From Leptospira sp. WS92.C1 (GTDB lineage Bacteria; Spirochaetota; Leptospiria; Leptospirales; Leptospiraceae), in contig NZ_CP162130.1 in the NCBI RefSeq assembly GCF_040833975.1, positions 2,118,501 through 2,182,500 of the forward strand: a DNA stretch of 64,000 bases, read 5' to 3'. Positions 50,801 to 62,430 of this stretch are shown here, piece by piece. The first letter of the stretch is position 1. Each line of letters begins with the position of its first letter. The notes under the pieces are model-generated. The model saw only the letters and a program-made list of their open reading frames with translations. It had not been told where the DNA came from and ran no database searches. Position numbers and translations under genes: made by a program.

Positions 50801-52240
50801 ATGACAGATTATCTCAAAGACCAGGAACTCATTTTACCTCTCGATGAAGAACTCACACCTCGGGAGATCGTCACCAAGTTAGACGAACATATCATCGGAC
50901 AAAAAAACGCGAAGAAAGCGGTCGCGATCGCTCTTAGAAACAGAACCAGACGCAAAAAACTGGATCCGGAAATGAGAGAGGAAATTTATCCGAAGAACAT
51001 CATTATGATCGGACCTACCGGCGTGGGAAAGACGGAGATCGCAAGACGACTTTCCAAACTCTGCGGGGCTCCATTTTTAAAAGTAGAAGCTACAAAATAC
51101 ACCGAAGTAGGCTATGTTGGACGCGATGTGGAATCCATGATTCGCGATCTTGCGGTCATCTCCATGAATCTTGTAAAACAAGAATTTCGCATCCGGGTCG
51201 AAAAAACCGCAAAACAAAAAGCGGAAGAAGCGTTACTCGATATTCTGCTTCCATTTCCTGGAAACGAACCTAAGAATTCTCAAGGTAATATTACTGGTTT
51301 TGCAACTTCTCCATTACCGGATGAGGAAGAAAGAAAAACGCATTTTCTCGAAACCAGAGAGTTTATGAGAAAAAAATTGAAAAACGGAAAACTAGACGAT
51401 CAGGAAGTGGAATTGGATCTTCCCAACCCGAGTTCCCCGCAGATTCCGATGCTCCAGGTATTCGGCGCCGGAAACTTTGACGACTTAGACAATCAATTGC
51501 AGAATGTTTTGGGAGATATGCTTCCCAAAAAAAATAAAAAGAGAAAGTTAAAAATTCAAGAAGCATTGAAGGCTTTGGAAGAATTCGAAGCAGAAAAATT
51601 ATTGGATCCAGATAAGGTTCAAAGAGAAGCCCTCAGAAGGGTCGAGGAAATGGGAATCATCTTTTTGGACGAGATCGATAAGATCGCAGGTAGAGAAGGA
51701 AAATCGGGCGCTGACGTTTCCAGAGAAGGCGTTCAGAGAGATCTTCTTCCGATCGTTGAAGGCGCGACGGTCAACACAAAGATCGGCCCTGTCAGAACGG
51801 ATCATATTCTATTTATCGCGGCGGGTGCGTTTCACATGTCCAAACCTTCCGATCTGATTCCCGAGCTTCAGGGACGATTTCCGATCCGCGTGGAATTGGA
51901 AAAATTATCCAGAGACGACTTTGAAAAAATTCTGACCGCTCCTCGCTCTTCTTTGACAAGACAATACCAAGCGTTACTCGCCACCGATTCCATTCAGGTG
52001 GAATTTACTTTGGATGGGATTCAGGAGATCGCAAGAATCGCCTACGATATGAACGAGAAACACGAAAATATCGGAGCCAGAAGACTCAATACGATCTTAG
52101 AACGTCTTCTCGAAGAGGTCAGCTTTGAAGGACCCGATCTCCCGAAAGAAAAAAGAAACATCCGTATCGACGGAAAGTATGTTTTGGATCGTCTTCAAGG
52201 CGTAATTCAAGATAAGGATCTGAGTCAGTATATCCTCTAA
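50801..52240 (+). CDS. hslU: HslUV protease ATPase subunit HslU (ClpY)
   Basis: AAA+ unfoldase that feeds HslV. From ATG 50801 the product is 479 residues; an upstream in-frame ATG at 50744 lies within hslV and is rejected. [31 protein letters not shown] opens the family domain; Walker A is GPTGVGKTE, then the I-domain (about 110-245, rich in charged residues), Walker [13 protein letters not shown], sensor and [16 protein letters not shown]. The C-terminus ends DLSQYIL, the hydrophobic tail that docks into HslV. Confidence 0.97.
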   Translation: MTDYLKDQELILPLDEELTPREIVTKLDEHIIGQKNAKKAVAIALRNRTRRKKLDPEMREEIYPKNIIMIGPTGVGKTEIARRLSKLCGAPFLKVEATKYTEVGYVGRDVESMIRDLAVISMNLVKQEFRIRVEKTAKQKAEEALLDILLPFPGNEPKNSQGNITGFATSPLPDEEERKTHFLETREFMRKKLKNGKLDDQEVELDLPNPSSPQIPMLQVFGAGNFDDLDNQLQNVLGDMLPKKNKKRKLKIQEALKALEEFEAEKLLDPDKVQREALRRVEEMGIIFLDEIDKIAGREGKSGADVSREGVQRDLLPIVEGATVNTKIGPVRTDHILFIAAGAFHMSKPSDLIPELQGRFPIRVELEKLSRDDFEKILTAPRSSLTRQYQALLATDSIQVEFTLDGIQEIARIAYDMNEKHENIGARRLNTILERLLEEVSFEGPDLPKEKRNIRIDGKYVLDRLQGVIQDKDLSQYIL

Positions 52241-52342
52241 AATAAAAACCAAAACCGGTGTTATCATTTCAAAAATTATTTTTTGATTCTTTGAACTGAA
52301 TCTGTTTGACGTAGATTCAAAAAAGATGATAAACTACCGGTT

Positions 52343-53608
52343 ATGCTTTTCTCTTCTTCTAAAAAAAGTCTTATCTGTATCCTATTTTGTAACGTTTTGA
52401 TCTTTACAAACGGTTGCGAATGGATCCAGAAAACACTCATCGAAGTCCTGGGCGCTCCGGATTCGTATAAGGCGGAAGGAGATCCTAAACTTTTACAACC
52501 GAACTTCTCCGGAAAAGACAAAAATCGGAAAAAAATCCAAATCTCTCTTACCGAAGTCTCTGCAGGTTTCAACCAACCCACGGATCTTCAATTTCCTCCC
52601 GGAGAATCGGAAACCTTTCTCCTAACAGAACAAAAAGGAAAGATTCGCTGGGGAAAGGTTCGAAAGAATGAATCCGGAACATTATTGACTTTGAATGTAT
52701 TGTCCGAAGCAGAGCAAGGACTATTGGGTCTGACGTTTCATCCCGACTTTGCGAAGAACGGAAAAATTTATCTCAACTATGTTTTAAAAATCGGCGGCAA
52801 AGACACGAGTCGAATCGGAGAATGGACCGTATCTTCACCTAAGGATTTGCCGAATTCTAAAATCACTTCCGAAAGAATCATATTAGAAGTCGTGCAACCG
52901 TATCCGAATCACAACGCGGGACAGCTCGCATTTGGACAAGACGGATTTTTATACGTAGGTTGGGGAGACGGCGGTTGGAAAGACGATCCCAAAAAAAACG
53001 GACAAAATCCGAAAACACTTTTGGGAAGTATGCTTCGTCTGGATGTGAATTCTTCTGAAAACGGAAAACAATATAAAATTCCCGTGGACAATCCGTTTAT
53101 CAACGACGCTTGTTGCGCTCCGGAAACGTTCGCTTACGGTTTTAGAAATCCTTGGAGATATAGCTTTGATCCCCAAGGCAGGTTGATCGTCGCGGACGTG
53201 GGACAGGATCTTTGGGAAGAAGTAGATATCGTAGAAAAAGGTCTGAACTACGGCTGGAACATTAAAGAAGCCGCACATTGTTTTGATCCTAAGAAAAATT
53301 GTGACAGCAAAGGTTTAAAAGATCCGATTTACGAATACGGAAGAGAAGAGGGACAATCGATCACCGGCGGTTACGTGTATTCAAACCGAGCGATCGGAGA
53401 TCTGAACGGTAAATACGTTTTTGCGGATTTTATTTCGGGAAGAATTTGGGCCTTGATTCTGCCAGACACAACGGAGCAATCTGTAAAAGAAATCTACAGC
53501 TTAGGCAAGTGGCCAATTCTCATTTCCACGTTTGGAAGGGACGCGGCCGGTAAGGTCTACCTGGCTGATTTCGGATCAGGTAAGATTTATAGAATCGATC
53601 CTAAGTAA
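52343..53608 (+). CDS. Lipoprotein PQQ-type sugar dehydrogenase (glucose/sorbosone dehydrogenase fold)
   Basis: Six-bladed beta-propeller related to soluble aldose sugar dehydrogenase. 421 residues; signal peptide with lipobox FTNGC (Cys about 28), so probably membrane-anchored and exported. Family marks: [61 protein letters not shown] (the conserved His and GD), [28 protein letters not shown], then [22 protein letters not shown]. Catalytic His and PQQ-facing residues seem kept; whether Leptospira has PQQ is doubtful, so the true substrate is unknown. Stands alone between intergenic gaps of about 100 and 357 bp. Confidence 0.85.
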   Translation: MLFSSSKKSLICILFCNVLIFTNGCEWIQKTLIEVLGAPDSYKAEGDPKLLQPNFSGKDKNRKKIQISLTEVSAGFNQPTDLQFPPGESETFLLTEQKGKIRWGKVRKNESGTLLTLNVLSEAEQGLLGLTFHPDFAKNGKIYLNYVLKIGGKDTSRIGEWTVSSPKDLPNSKITSERIILEVVQPYPNHNAGQLAFGQDGFLYVGWGDGGWKDDPKKNGQNPKTLLGSMLRLDVNSSENGKQYKIPVDNPFINDACCAPETFAYGFRNPWRYSFDPQGRLIVADVGQDLWEEVDIVEKGLNYGWNIKEAAHCFDPKKNCDSKGLKDPIYEYGREEGQSITGGYVYSNRAIGDLNGKYVFADFISGRIWALILPDTTEQSVKEIYSLGKWPILISTFGRDAAGKVYLADFGSGKIYRIDPK

Positions 53609-53616
53609 TTCATCAC

Positions 53617-53666
53617 GAAATTGTTAAGCAACGCTCGATATTTCATTTGTGTCGTTTAACAATTTC
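53617..53666. repeat. Long inverted repeat downstream of the sugar dehydrogenase
   Basis: GAAATTGTTAA (53617-53627) and TTAACAATTTC (53656-53666) are perfect 11-bp arms around a 28-base centre, in which AACG and CGTT add a second, bulged stem. No T run follows. Position just after the stop suggests transcription end or RNA stability, but it may also be a small mobile-repeat remnant. Confidence 0.6.
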
Positions 53667-53776
53667 CAAAAAGGAACGTTCGAACTGAGTTTTACTTACA
53701 TTACAATTCATAAAAATCATATATATGTAAAATCACTCTTTTCTTCGCTCTCTCGTTTTTTAAATTTATACTTGGT

Positions 53777-53843
53777 CCGACAAACAATCTCACTGAAAAT
53801 TTGATTGCACGGGACTTAAAGTCCGATTTCGAGTATAACGGGA
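53777..53843. repeat. Dispersed hairpin repeat, copy 1
   Basis: 67-bp unit starting CCGACAAAC and ending TATAACGG-GA, with GGACTT-A-AAGTCC palindrome in the middle (53812-53824). Its first 49 bases match copy 2 with two differences. Copy 2 begins 113 bp later in the same orientation. The rest of the 357-bp gap holds no gene I can see. Confidence 0.85.
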
Positions 53844-53889
53844 GATATCTCTTTCAAAAAAGAATCAATTCAGAAACAAAATATTTCTT

Positions 53890-53956
53890 CCGACAAACGA
53901 TCTCACTGAAATTTTGATTGCACGGGACTTAAAGTCCGGCCCTAAAGTATAACGGA
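53890..53956. repeat. Dispersed hairpin repeat, copy 2
   Basis: Direct repeat of copy 1, differing at two of the first 49 bases and with a small indel in the last 18. It ends 10 bp before the 3' end of the leftward GHKL-like gene, so it would be transcribed in that gene's tail. Confidence 0.85.
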
Positions 53957-53965
53957 AATTCTATC

Positions 53966-54796
53966 TTAAAAATCCATCTTGAGACCGGAAATCGGATATT
54001 TCATATATACGGTTGTCGTTCTTGCACCGGATGTAATTGTAAGTAGATCTAAAGGGTTGAGCCCGATACTGTAAAATCCTTCGTCGATCATGGCAATCCC
54101 AAAACCAGCACTTTCTTTCTCGTTTAAGAATTCTGGACGAAAGAAATCCGCAGAATTTCCTTGATCATAGAGTTCTTTGTGTTTGAGTCTGGATTCCTGA
54201 ATTCTTTCAAAGTCCAAGTGGTGTATCGGAGAATCGTTTCGAATTCGAAAGCTCAATTCTTCCTTTGTGATCCTGATCTTCAGAGAGATATTCATGTTGT
54301 ATTTTTCGATTTTACCGCGAACATCCGAGAGAAATACTTTTTCCTCTTCCGTTAAAACCTTTTTCTTCGTCCGAATCTTATCTTCTAAGGATAAAACGGT
54401 CTGCACTTGTTTTTTGACCTTATCAGGAACGATATAACGATGCATCGCATCCCGCAATAGGGAAGTCTCCATGATGATTTCCAGAAGTTCTTCCGCATCT
54501 CTGCGACTGGATTCGCCTTGTTCCAATTTTTTTAAGAGTTCGTCTCTAAAAATGATATGCCGAATGTTTGCTTTGATCGCATTGAGCAGCGCTTCCATAA
54601 GACCGCTGAAAAGATGAAAGCCGGCTAACGGATTGGCTCCGATTTCTTCCAAGATGCCGTTTACGAGTTCGGAAAGAATATCTCTGGTAGGTTTTGTCAG
54701 ACCTTTGAGCTCAAGGTGAAAAAATTTTCTCTTTTTGAGATCCTCGATATTTTTCAGGATCTCGCTACCTCTAAGCGCTGTTTTCTGGTTTGCCAT
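53966..54796 (-). CDS. Probable GHKL ATPase-like regulator (Leptospira-type hypothetical)
   Basis: Function unknown. The 276-residue protein has no membrane segment. About residues 60-80 contain [18 protein letters not shown], like the N-box of GHKL ATPases, and about 228-250 contain [21 protein letters not shown], like a G2 box, followed by [19 protein letters not shown], like the closing strands. Between them is a charged helical insertion (about 85-165) and a beta pair with [11 protein letters not shown] where the G1 box (D-x-G-x-G) should be but is not clear. An anti-sigma or histidine-kinase-like binding role is possible. Leftward, alone, divergent from the lipoyl gene. Confidence 0.55.
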   Translation of the reverse strand: MANQKTALRGSEILKNIEDLKKRKFFHLELKGLTKPTRDILSELVNGILEEIGANPLAGFHLFSGLMEALLNAIKANIRHIIFRDELLKKLEQGESSRRDAEELLEIIMETSLLRDAMHRYIVPDKVKKQVQTVLSLEDKIRTKKKVLTEEEKVFLSDVRGKIEKYNMNISLKIRITKEELSFRIRNDSPIHHLDFERIQESRLKHKELYDQGNSADFFRPEFLNEKESAGFGIAMIDEGFYSIGLNPLDLLTITSGARTTTVYMKYPISGLKMDF

Positions 54797-54832
54797 ATAT
54801 CCCCACCGAGTTTTTTAGGTATCATTGGTGCG

Positions 54833-55120
<288 letters not shown>

Positions 55121-55124
<4 letters not shown>

Positions 55125-55999
55125 AAATTCTTCACCTATCAGACCTTCACTTTCCGACTCCGATTCCTTTACATCAATTGAAAGGAAAAATGATTATAGG
55201 ATATTTAAACTATTCCCTTCGAAGAAAGAAAAAATATCCGCTAAAAATCTGGAATTCGATCCTGCAGTCGATCCAAACGATCGGCCCCGATATCATCGTA
55301 GTGTCCGGCGATATCACTAACGTATCCCACGAAACCGAATTTCGAGAAGCAGAAAAAATATTAAGCGAACTTCCTCAAGATAAGGTCTTTTATATTCCCG
55401 GAAACCACGACCGTTATACGAAACAGGCGGTAGGCGAGAACGCATTTTATGAAAAGTATTTTTCCAATCTTTCCGGAGAAGCCATCGCGCAAAACTCGGA
55501 TTATATCCGAGTTAAAAAAATACACGATCTTTACTTTGTAGGTTGGGATTCCAGTTTCCCTCTTTCGATTCTGGATGCGTATGGAAGAGTCCGACCGCAA
55601 ATCGTCACTCGCACTTTGCAGATTTTAAAGGAAAAAAAAATCCGGAATTACGTTTTGGTCTGTCATCATCCGATTTGGAATCCACAACACAGACAGGAAA
55701 CCTCTCATCACAAATTGCTCAATCGGGAAGAAGTGGCTTCTCTTTTAAAGGAAAAACCTCCTCTTGCTTTTTTACACGGTCACGTACACACCAACTGGGT
55801 AAAATTCCCCGGAAAAGAACTTCCGTATCATGTGATCAATTCGGCTTCTAGCACGAGAATTCCAGATTCAAAACATGAGAGCGGATTTCATGTGATCGAA
55901 ATCCAAAAACAAAACCTTTCGATTCAAAGATATACTTACAATTCAGAACAGTCTAAATTTACGAAAGCTCCCTTAATTTCGTATTCGGAAAAGGAATAG
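55121..55999 (+). CDS. Calcineurin-like metallophosphoesterase
   Basis: 292 residues with the complete metal-binding signature set: LHLSDLHF (N-terminus), SGDITN (about 65-70), GNHDRY (about 96-101), CHHPIWN (about 183-189) and HGHVHTNW (about 218-225). Similar to CpdA/Icc-type enzymes, which cleave cyclic nucleotides, but the substrate cannot be read from sequence. Overlaps the lipoyl gene by 4 bp and lies 1 bp before mrp. Confidence 0.9.
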
Positions 56000-56000
56000 A

Positions 56001-57050
<1,050 letters not shown>

Positions 57051-57088
57051 GATTTCAGTCTGTTGTACTAAGAGATGGGAGGTAAACC

Positions 57089-57778
57089 TTGAAATTTGAA
57101 AAGGGATCCGAAAAAAACCCTACGGGCAATTTGATAGTCTATTGCAACGTATTTGGTGAAAACCCTCTCAGCCCCGGAGGAAAGATCATCGCGTCTAACG
57201 TAGTGGTTAGCTTTCTAAAAATCGGCGAAAATTTTCCCGTAGTCACATTTCCTCCAGTTTCTCTGGAAAGTTACGAGGAGCTCAAACGAGTCATCTCGGA
57301 AAATATAGAGAAATATGACGTTATCAAAATCCGCGATTTTGAAATGCCTTCTTCCAAAGATGCGTCCAACGATTACATTCAAGAAAGAATGGATCAGTTC
57401 AACAGTGTCGTGATCAAATATGTGGAAATCTGTAAAAACAGGGAAGTCGGCGGCGGACAGGTCCATTTCCCGGAGGAAGAAAGCGGAGTCAGAGAATATC
57501 TGGACGCGCTCGCAAATCTTTCTCTCAAAATTCGCAGATCCACAGGAATTGCAAGAGAAGCGTCTCTGATCAAAATGGATCAGCTTGTGGAAAATTTTTC
57601 CACAAAACATCCCGAGTTTGATCTGGAGAATTTCAAAAAAGCTCTTTCCTTACCCGGACAAACCGGTGAAGAATTGATCGGTCTCTATCTTCAAAAGTTC
57701 AATGCGATTTCGAAAGAAAATTACGAAGACGCTTCGACTTTGAAGAAAAAAATTCACGATATCGAATACTTCGCTTAA
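57089..57778 (+). CDS. UVR-motif protein of unknown function
   Basis: 229 residues starting with TTG 57089, with GGGAGG at 57077-57082 giving a good site 6 bp upstream. The N-terminal half is beta-rich and not recognised. The last 25 residues, [23 protein letters not shown], fit the UVR motif of UvrB/UvrC and McsA (two short helices ...A..x.[DE][FY]E.A..L++.I..LE). UVR helices mediate protein-protein contact, so this may bind a repair nuclease or Clp partner. No Zn Cys or nuclease motif. Convergent with ubiX, 3 bp apart. Confidence 0.6.
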   Translation: MKFEKGSEKNPTGNLIVYCNVFGENPLSPGGKIIASNVVVSFLKIGENFPVVTFPPVSLESYEELKRVISENIEKYDVIKIRDFEMPSSKDASNDYIQERMDQFNSVVIKYVEICKNREVGGGQVHFPEEESGVREYLDALANLSLKIRRSTGIAREASLIKMDQLVENFSTKHPEFDLENFKKALSLPGQTGEELIGLYLQKFNAISKENYEDASTLKKKIHDIEYFA

Positions 57779-57781
57779 CGA

Positions 57782-58396
57782 TCATTCCTCGTGATTACGC
57801 GGATTCCATCTTGGGTATAGATCCAATTCTACACCCAAGAGTCTAAAAATCCGTTCGCTGATAAAATCCGCCAAATCATCCAAGGTTTTCGGCATCTGAT
57901 AAAAGCCCGGAGAGGCCGGAAGAATCGTTCCGCCTGCGTCGTGAAGTTCCAGCATATTCTTTAAATGAATCCGATTGTAAGGAGCTTCCCTCGGCACTAA
58001 AACCAGGGTTCTTCTTTCTTTTAAGGTCACGTCGGCCGCCCTTTCGATCAGGTTTTCCGTCAAACCCGCGTTTATCGCAGCGATCGTCTTCATCGAACAA
58101 GGCAATACCACCATCGATTTCCAGGAATTGGAACCGGAAGCGATATCGGCTCCTATATCTAAAAAATTGCGAATCTGAAATTGATGAGGAGGATTGTGAA
58201 TCTTGTATTTAGTAACGATAAATTCTAAAAGTTCACTTGCAGAGGAAACGGTACAATTCATCTCCTCCCGAAAAACACGGAGAGAAGCGGGGCTGCAGAT
58301 GAGATAAGTGGTTCCTTCGATCGTGGACAAGGCCTTGATAAAACGTTCCGCATAGATGGAACCGCTCGCGCCCGCCATTCCTAAAACAAGTTTCAT
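57782..58396 (-). CDS. ubiX: Flavin prenyltransferase (UbiX family)
   Basis: Makes prenylated FMN, the cofactor of UbiD decarboxylases. 204 residues; [16 protein letters not shown] at the N-terminus (FMN site), [23 protein letters not shown] (Ser/Cys loop) and [21 protein letters not shown] with the conserved Arg and Glu. Overlaps ubiA by 4 bp, so the pair probably acts in quinone biosynthesis, either in a ubiquinone-like route or in the late steps of the futalosine menaquinone route. Confidence 0.95.
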   Translation of the reverse strand: MKLVLGMAGASGSIYAERFIKALSTIEGTTYLICSPASLRVFREEMNCTVSSASELLEFIVTKYKIHNPPHQFQIRNFLDIGADIASGSNSWKSMVVLPCSMKTIAAINAGLTENLIERAADVTLKERRTLVLVPREAPYNRIHLKNMLELHDAGGTILPASPGFYQMPKTLDDLADFISERIFRLLGVELDLYPRWNPRNHEE

Positions 58397-59343
58397 AGAA
58401 TTACCAGAAAAAAGATTCGATCGATCAAAAGTCCGCCGAAAAGAATCAGAGAAATATACGAATGAATTTGATAAAACTTCGGAGGAAAAAAAACTTCACC
58501 TGCCGCCCTCGCGATCTTATGTTCTTGAAAAAGATAGAATGCGGTGATACTGACAAAGATCAAAAATACGGGCCCCAGTCCGGAAACAATTCCCGCAAAA
58601 AATAAAAACAGAATACAAAGAACATGACTTATCATCGCAATGATCAAAGAATTTTTTCTTCCGAATTTTGCGGGGATCGAATGCAAACCCTCTTTGGAAT
58701 CGAACTCCCGATCCTGAAGTGCGTAGAGAATATCAAATCCTGCGAGGTTGAACGCGAGACCGATCGTCCAAAGAACAGGCTCCAAAACAATCTCTTCCCG
58801 AATCGCAACCCAGGTAGCGAGCGGGGCCAAACCGATCGAAAAACCCAGAATATAATGACAGAGCCAAGTGAATCGTTTTGCGAGAGAATATCCGAGAAGA
58901 ATCAAGAGAGTCGGAAACGAAAGAACAAACGCAAGAGGATTGATCCACCAACTGACCACAAAAAATCCCAAAGAAGATAAGACCACAAACAAGATCGCGG
59001 AACGAAGCGAAATCTTTCCGGCGGGAATTTCACGATCCGCAGTTCTTTGATTTTTTGCGTCGATATCCCGATCCACGATCCGATTAAAACCCATCGCCGC
59101 GGATCGCGCCAAAACCATGGAGATCAAAATCAAAATGGAAAGAACCACCCAGTCCGTAACGGATCTTTCGTGAGTTTTTAAAAACGCGAGAACATAGGCG
59201 ATCCCCGCAAACGGGAGGGCAAAGAGGGTATGGGAGAATTTGATGAGACTTCCATACTGCTTTAGGGATGTTAGGCTAAAATTCATAAATTGGATCGGAC
59301 TCTTATAGGATTTTGATTTTGAAACAGAGTGGTTCTTTTTCAT
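58393..59343 (-). CDS. ubiA: UbiA/MqnP-type membrane prenyltransferase
   Basis: Attaches a polyprenyl chain to an aromatic acid in the inner membrane. About eight spans; first Asp motif NRIVDRDID (about 108-116) and second [13 protein letters not shown] (about 206-218), both Mg-binding sites of the family. From this ATG it is 316 residues with a polar 19-residue lead; ATG at 59286 ([12 protein letters not shown]) is likelier by homologue length. Coupled to ubiX. The choice between ubiquinone UbiA and menaquinone MqnP cannot be made here. Confidence 0.9.
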   Translation of the reverse strand: MKKNHSVSKSKSYKSPIQFMNFSLTSLKQYGSLIKFSHTLFALPFAGIAYVLAFLKTHERSVTDWVVLSILILISMVLARSAAMGFNRIVDRDIDAKNQRTADREIPAGKISLRSAILFVVLSSLGFFVVSWWINPLAFVLSFPTLLILLGYSLAKRFTWLCHYILGFSIGLAPLATWVAIREEIVLEPVLWTIGLAFNLAGFDILYALQDREFDSKEGLHSIPAKFGRKNSLIIAMISHVLCILFLFFAGIVSGLGPVFLIFVSITAFYLFQEHKIARAAGEVFFPPKFYQIHSYISLILFGGLLIDRIFFLVIL

Positions 59344-59408
59344 ACAGAAATTCGGAAAGAAAGGTTAAAAATCGATGATTTTTTCCGCACTCAAAAAAGG
59401 ATACGTTT

Positions 59409-60053
59409 ATGACTCCCGCAACTATTACGTATCCGATTTCTACGGACGCGATTCGATCTTTTTTAAAAAAAATCATACAAGATTCTAAGATTCATTCCCG
59501 CTGGTTGAATACGATTTCCTTTCTGGAACACATGGGTTCCAGAAAAATTCTCGCGACCCAGAGCGGTTTTGAAATGGGAGAAATGATTCTCAGACACGCG
59601 TCCGAGGAAGCAAGACACGCTCATTTTTTTAAACGGATGAGCGATCGAGTTTCTCCAGGAACTTGTCCGGATTACAAACAGGAAAATCTTCACTGCGGTT
59701 ATCCAGCATTTTTATACTTTCAAAGACTGGACGGAATGGTTTTAAAAAACCTAAAACAATCCGGAATCAAAGGTCAAAAACAATCCTTTTTATCCTATCT
59801 TTATGTGACTCATCTCATCGAAGAAAGAGCCGATTTTCTCTATAACGAATACGATCAGATCTTAGAGGAGAATGGAATTTCCGTAAGCTTAAAAGCGATC
59901 ATCAAGGAAGAAGAATCTCATCTTTCCGAGATGCAAAATTCTCTTGCTGCCGAAGACTCGGATTACAAAACACGTTATGCGTTCTTTCAGGAAAAAGAAA
60001 AAAAGAATTATCTGAAATTCGAAAAATCTCTTTTGAAATCGGTCGGGCTTTAA
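59409..60053 (+). CDS. Ferritin-like four-helix di-iron protein
   Basis: Function unknown. 214 residues, all-helical, no signal. Residues placed as in a carboxylate-bridged di-iron site: Glu40 (SFLEHM), Glu67-x2-His70 (EEARHAHFF), Glu138/139 (LIEERADFL) and Glu168-x2-His171 (KEEESHL). This four-helix E/ExxH/E/ExxH pattern is shared by ferritins, rubrerythrins, Coq7 hydroxylases and the Chlamydia CADD family. It starts 66 bp from the divergent ubiA, so a quinone hydroxylase or related oxygenase is an attractive but unproven idea. Confidence 0.75.
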   Translation: MTPATITYPISTDAIRSFLKKIIQDSKIHSRWLNTISFLEHMGSRKILATQSGFEMGEMILRHASEEARHAHFFKRMSDRVSPGTCPDYKQENLHCGYPAFLYFQRLDGMVLKNLKQSGIKGQKQSFLSYLYVTHLIEERADFLYNEYDQILEENGISVSLKAIIKEEESHLSEMQNSLAAEDSDYKTRYAFFQEKEKKNYLKFEKSLLKSVGL

Positions 60054-60060
60054 TTTTTTT

Positions 60061-61284
60061 ATGTTCAAAACCGTTTTTAAACAAGGCCTGTTGTCGATTT
60101 TGCTCATCCTTGGTTTCTGTTTCCAAACTCTTTTTTCGGAAACGGGAGGGTTGTTCGATCGTCCCGTAAGCATCGTTCTTGTTTGCGAACCTCCCGCAAA
60201 AACGGACAAAACCCGGTATTACAAATCAACTTCCTTGTTTTTTAAACGACTCAAGGCAAAACGAACTCAGGAGAATGGAACCGCGTTCTTAATCGGCTAC
60301 GGAGCGTATAACGGGGAAGTTCCCGTGGAACAGCTTGTACAGGCGTCTCAAAACGGATACGACCTTTATATTTTTCCAAAAAGCTCTATGGAGAATCTTC
60401 CGTCTTCCGGAACAAATCCGGTCCTACCCTGGATTTCCTTTCTCGCAGAAAAAAAAGAAATCGTAACACCCAAAAAAGATCCAAAGTCCTTTATCAAAAA
60501 AAGATCCAAACGGAAATCCAAACGTTTAAAATCTAAAAAAGAAAAACAGCCTTCTTTTGAGATAGAAAATAAAAATGTAGGAGCTCCTTCGAAATCGCAA
60601 ACATCCGAAGGAAGTTCCGAAAATTCATCCCAACCTCAAAAGGAAGAATCCGTTTCTCAAAACACCTCCGAAACAAAAAATCAAACGTCGACTGCGGATG
60701 TTTCCTCTGGCAAAAAAGAAATTACGGAGCCGAAAGTAAAATCTTCCAAACTTTTTTTAAGAAAAAAGAAAACAAAAAAAGAGAAATCCAAAAATTCTAA
60801 AAAAGAAAGTTCGAACAAAAAAACGAAATCGACTTCGACCATAAAAAATTCGGAAAAGAAAGGAGAATCGTCTACTGCGCCTGGATCGTCGCAAACGCAA
60901 ACGTCTTCTGTATCCGTCGGAAACGCTTCTTTCGAACTGAGTTTTGATTCTTTAAAATTTTGGTTTTCCACTCTCGTCGATCCCAAAGAGATTCCTTTAG
61001 ACACCGATAAGATTCTCTTTCTCGCCGGAGAAAAATCGGGGGAAGAATGGGCTTCACTTTTGTCCGAAAAAACGGAAACAAATACCTGGATCCAACTTTG
61101 GGATCAACCGCAAGACCTCCGATTCAACGAAGGAATTTATTATACCGGCTGTGCTGCGTCTTCCATTCCCAACGGAATTTCAGTTCTAAACTTTTTCTTC
61201 CGTGGAAATCGACTGATTCGATTGAAACAGGAAAGTTTTTCCCTCAATAGCGACGGTTCCGGAAAATCCTGGGAACTCGAATAG
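60061..61284 (+). CDS. Exported Lys/Ser-rich low-complexity protein
   Basis: 407 residues. Signal peptide about 1-24 (LLSILLILGFCFQTLFS). Globular N-terminal part (about 25-135; VSIVLVCEPPAKTDKTRYYKS, FLIGYGAYNGEVPVEQLVQAS), then a long Lys/Ser/Glu-rich tract (about 138-285) dense in KKSK and SSKK words, and a second ordered part (about 290-407; LSFDSLKFWFSTLVDPKEIPLDTDKILFLAGEKSGEEW). No known domain. The basic tract may bind LPS or nucleic acid, or serve as a spacer. Starts 8 bp after the di-iron gene. Confidence 0.75.
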   Translation: MFKTVFKQGLLSILLILGFCFQTLFSETGGLFDRPVSIVLVCEPPAKTDKTRYYKSTSLFFKRLKAKRTQENGTAFLIGYGAYNGEVPVEQLVQASQNGYDLYIFPKSSMENLPSSGTNPVLPWISFLAEKKEIVTPKKDPKSFIKKRSKRKSKRLKSKKEKQPSFEIENKNVGAPSKSQTSEGSSENSSQPQKEESVSQNTSETKNQTSTADVSSGKKEITEPKVKSSKLFLRKKKTKKEKSKNSKKESSNKKTKSTSTIKNSEKKGESSTAPGSSQTQTSSVSVGNASFELSFDSLKFWFSTLVDPKEIPLDTDKILFLAGEKSGEEWASLLSEKTETNTWIQLWDQPQDLRFNEGIYYTGCAASSIPNGISVLNFFFRGNRLIRLKQESFSLNSDGSGKSWELE

Positions 61285-61311
61285 TCGCGATTTTACTTTT
61301 CGAGGGACCCT

Positions 61312-61330
61312 AGTCCGGAAAATCTGGACT
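61312..61330 (+). promoter_or_regulatory. Hairpin directly upstream of the ychF start
   Basis: AGTCCGG (61312-61318) pairs with CTGGACT (61324-61330) with one G-U over a 5-base loop, ending 2 bp before the ATG. There is no conventional ribosome-binding site, so the stem may control ribosome access. The pairing is seen; regulation is inference. Confidence 0.35.
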
Positions 61331-61332
61331 CC

Positions 61333-62430
61333 ATGAGTCTGAATTGCGGCATCGTCGGCCTTCCCAACGTAGGTAAATCCACTATTTTTAACGCGCTAAC
61401 AAAAGCGGGCGCTCAGATGGAGAACTATCCATTCTGCACCATCGAACCGAACAAAGGAATCGTTGAAGTTCCGGATTTTCGACTGGAACGTCTCGCCGAA
61501 ATTGCAAAACCTCAAAAGATCGTTCCCGCAATCATCGAATTCGTTGACATCGCAGGCCTTGTCAAAGGCGCGAGCCAGGGTGAAGGCCTCGGAAATAAAT
61601 TTCTTTCGCATATCCGGGAAGTCGACGCGATCTGTCACGTTGTGCGCGCTTTCGAAGATGAGAATGTAACCCACGTCCACGGAAAGGTAAATCCTGTCGA
61701 CGACGCAGCGGTCGTAAACATGGAATTGATCTTTGCGGATCTGGACAGCGCCGACAAACAATACCAGAGAGCCGCAAAAAATGCGAAGAATGGAAACAAA
61801 GAGGCACAGGAAACCGCGGCTGTGTTAGAAAAAATTCTGGATCTTCTCAAAGCAGGAAAACCCGCTCGTCTTGCAGACTTGAAAGAAGAGGAAAGAAAAC
61901 TCGCAAAATCATTTCAACTGATCACCTACAAACCGGTGATGTATGTGGCAAACATCGCAGATAAGGACGCGGCTAAAAAAGACACTCCTTTGCTCCAACA
62001 GATTCGACAGATGGCAAAAGAAGAAAACGCGGAACTAGTGATTCTCTGCGGCCGATTTGAAGAAGAAATCTCCGGTTTGGATCGAAACGAACAACTCGAC
62101 TTCTTAAAAGAAATCGGCGAAACGGAAAGCGGCCTGGATCGAATGATCAAAACCGCATATAAACTTCTTGGGCTCGTCACCTTTTTTACCGCAGGCGAAG
62201 TCGAAGTCAGGGCATGGACGACTCCGGTAAACAGTACCGGTCCGAAAGCCGCGGCGGTGATCCATTCCGATTTTGAAAAAGGATTTATTCGAGCCGAAGT
62301 GATGAGTTACGAAGACTTGGATAGAGCCGGAAATCAAACAAAGGTAAAGGAAGAGGGTAAACTCAGAATCGAAGGAAAAGAATATATCGTTTTAGACGGA
62401 GACGTCATTTACTTTAGAATCAATGGATAA
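61333..62430 (+). CDS. ychF: Redox-regulated ATPase/GTPase YchF (Obg family)
   Basis: Universal ribosome-associated P-loop protein that prefers ATP. 365 residues: [14 protein letters not shown] (Walker A), [33 protein letters not shown] (switch II), the NIADKDA-type G4 replacement (family feature that loosens GTP specificity), and the C-terminal TGS domain ([13 protein letters not shown]... [16 protein letters not shown]). Length and motifs are standard. Ends with an 8-bp overlap with the next small ORF. Confidence 0.97.
   Translation: MSLNCGIVGLPNVGKSTIFNALTKAGAQMENYPFCTIEPNKGIVEVPDFRLERLAEIAKPQKIVPAIIEFVDIAGLVKGASQGEGLGNKFLSHIREVDAICHVVRAFEDENVTHVHGKVNPVDDAAVVNMELIFADLDSADKQYQRAAKNAKNGNKEAQETAAVLEKILDLLKAGKPARLADLKEEERKLAKSFQLITYKPVMYVANIADKDAAKKDTPLLQQIRQMAKEENAELVILCGRFEEEISGLDRNEQLDFLKEIGETESGLDRMIKTAYKLLGLVTFFTAGEVEVRAWTTPVNSTGPKAAAVIHSDFEKGFIRAEVMSYEDLDRAGNQTKVKEEGKLRIEGKEYIVLDGDVIYFRING

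Noticed and set aside
52269..52286. AT-only inverted repeat after hslU as a terminator
   Set aside because: TCAAAAA/TTTTTGA has no G/C core and would be too weak; chance is likely in this AT-rich gap.
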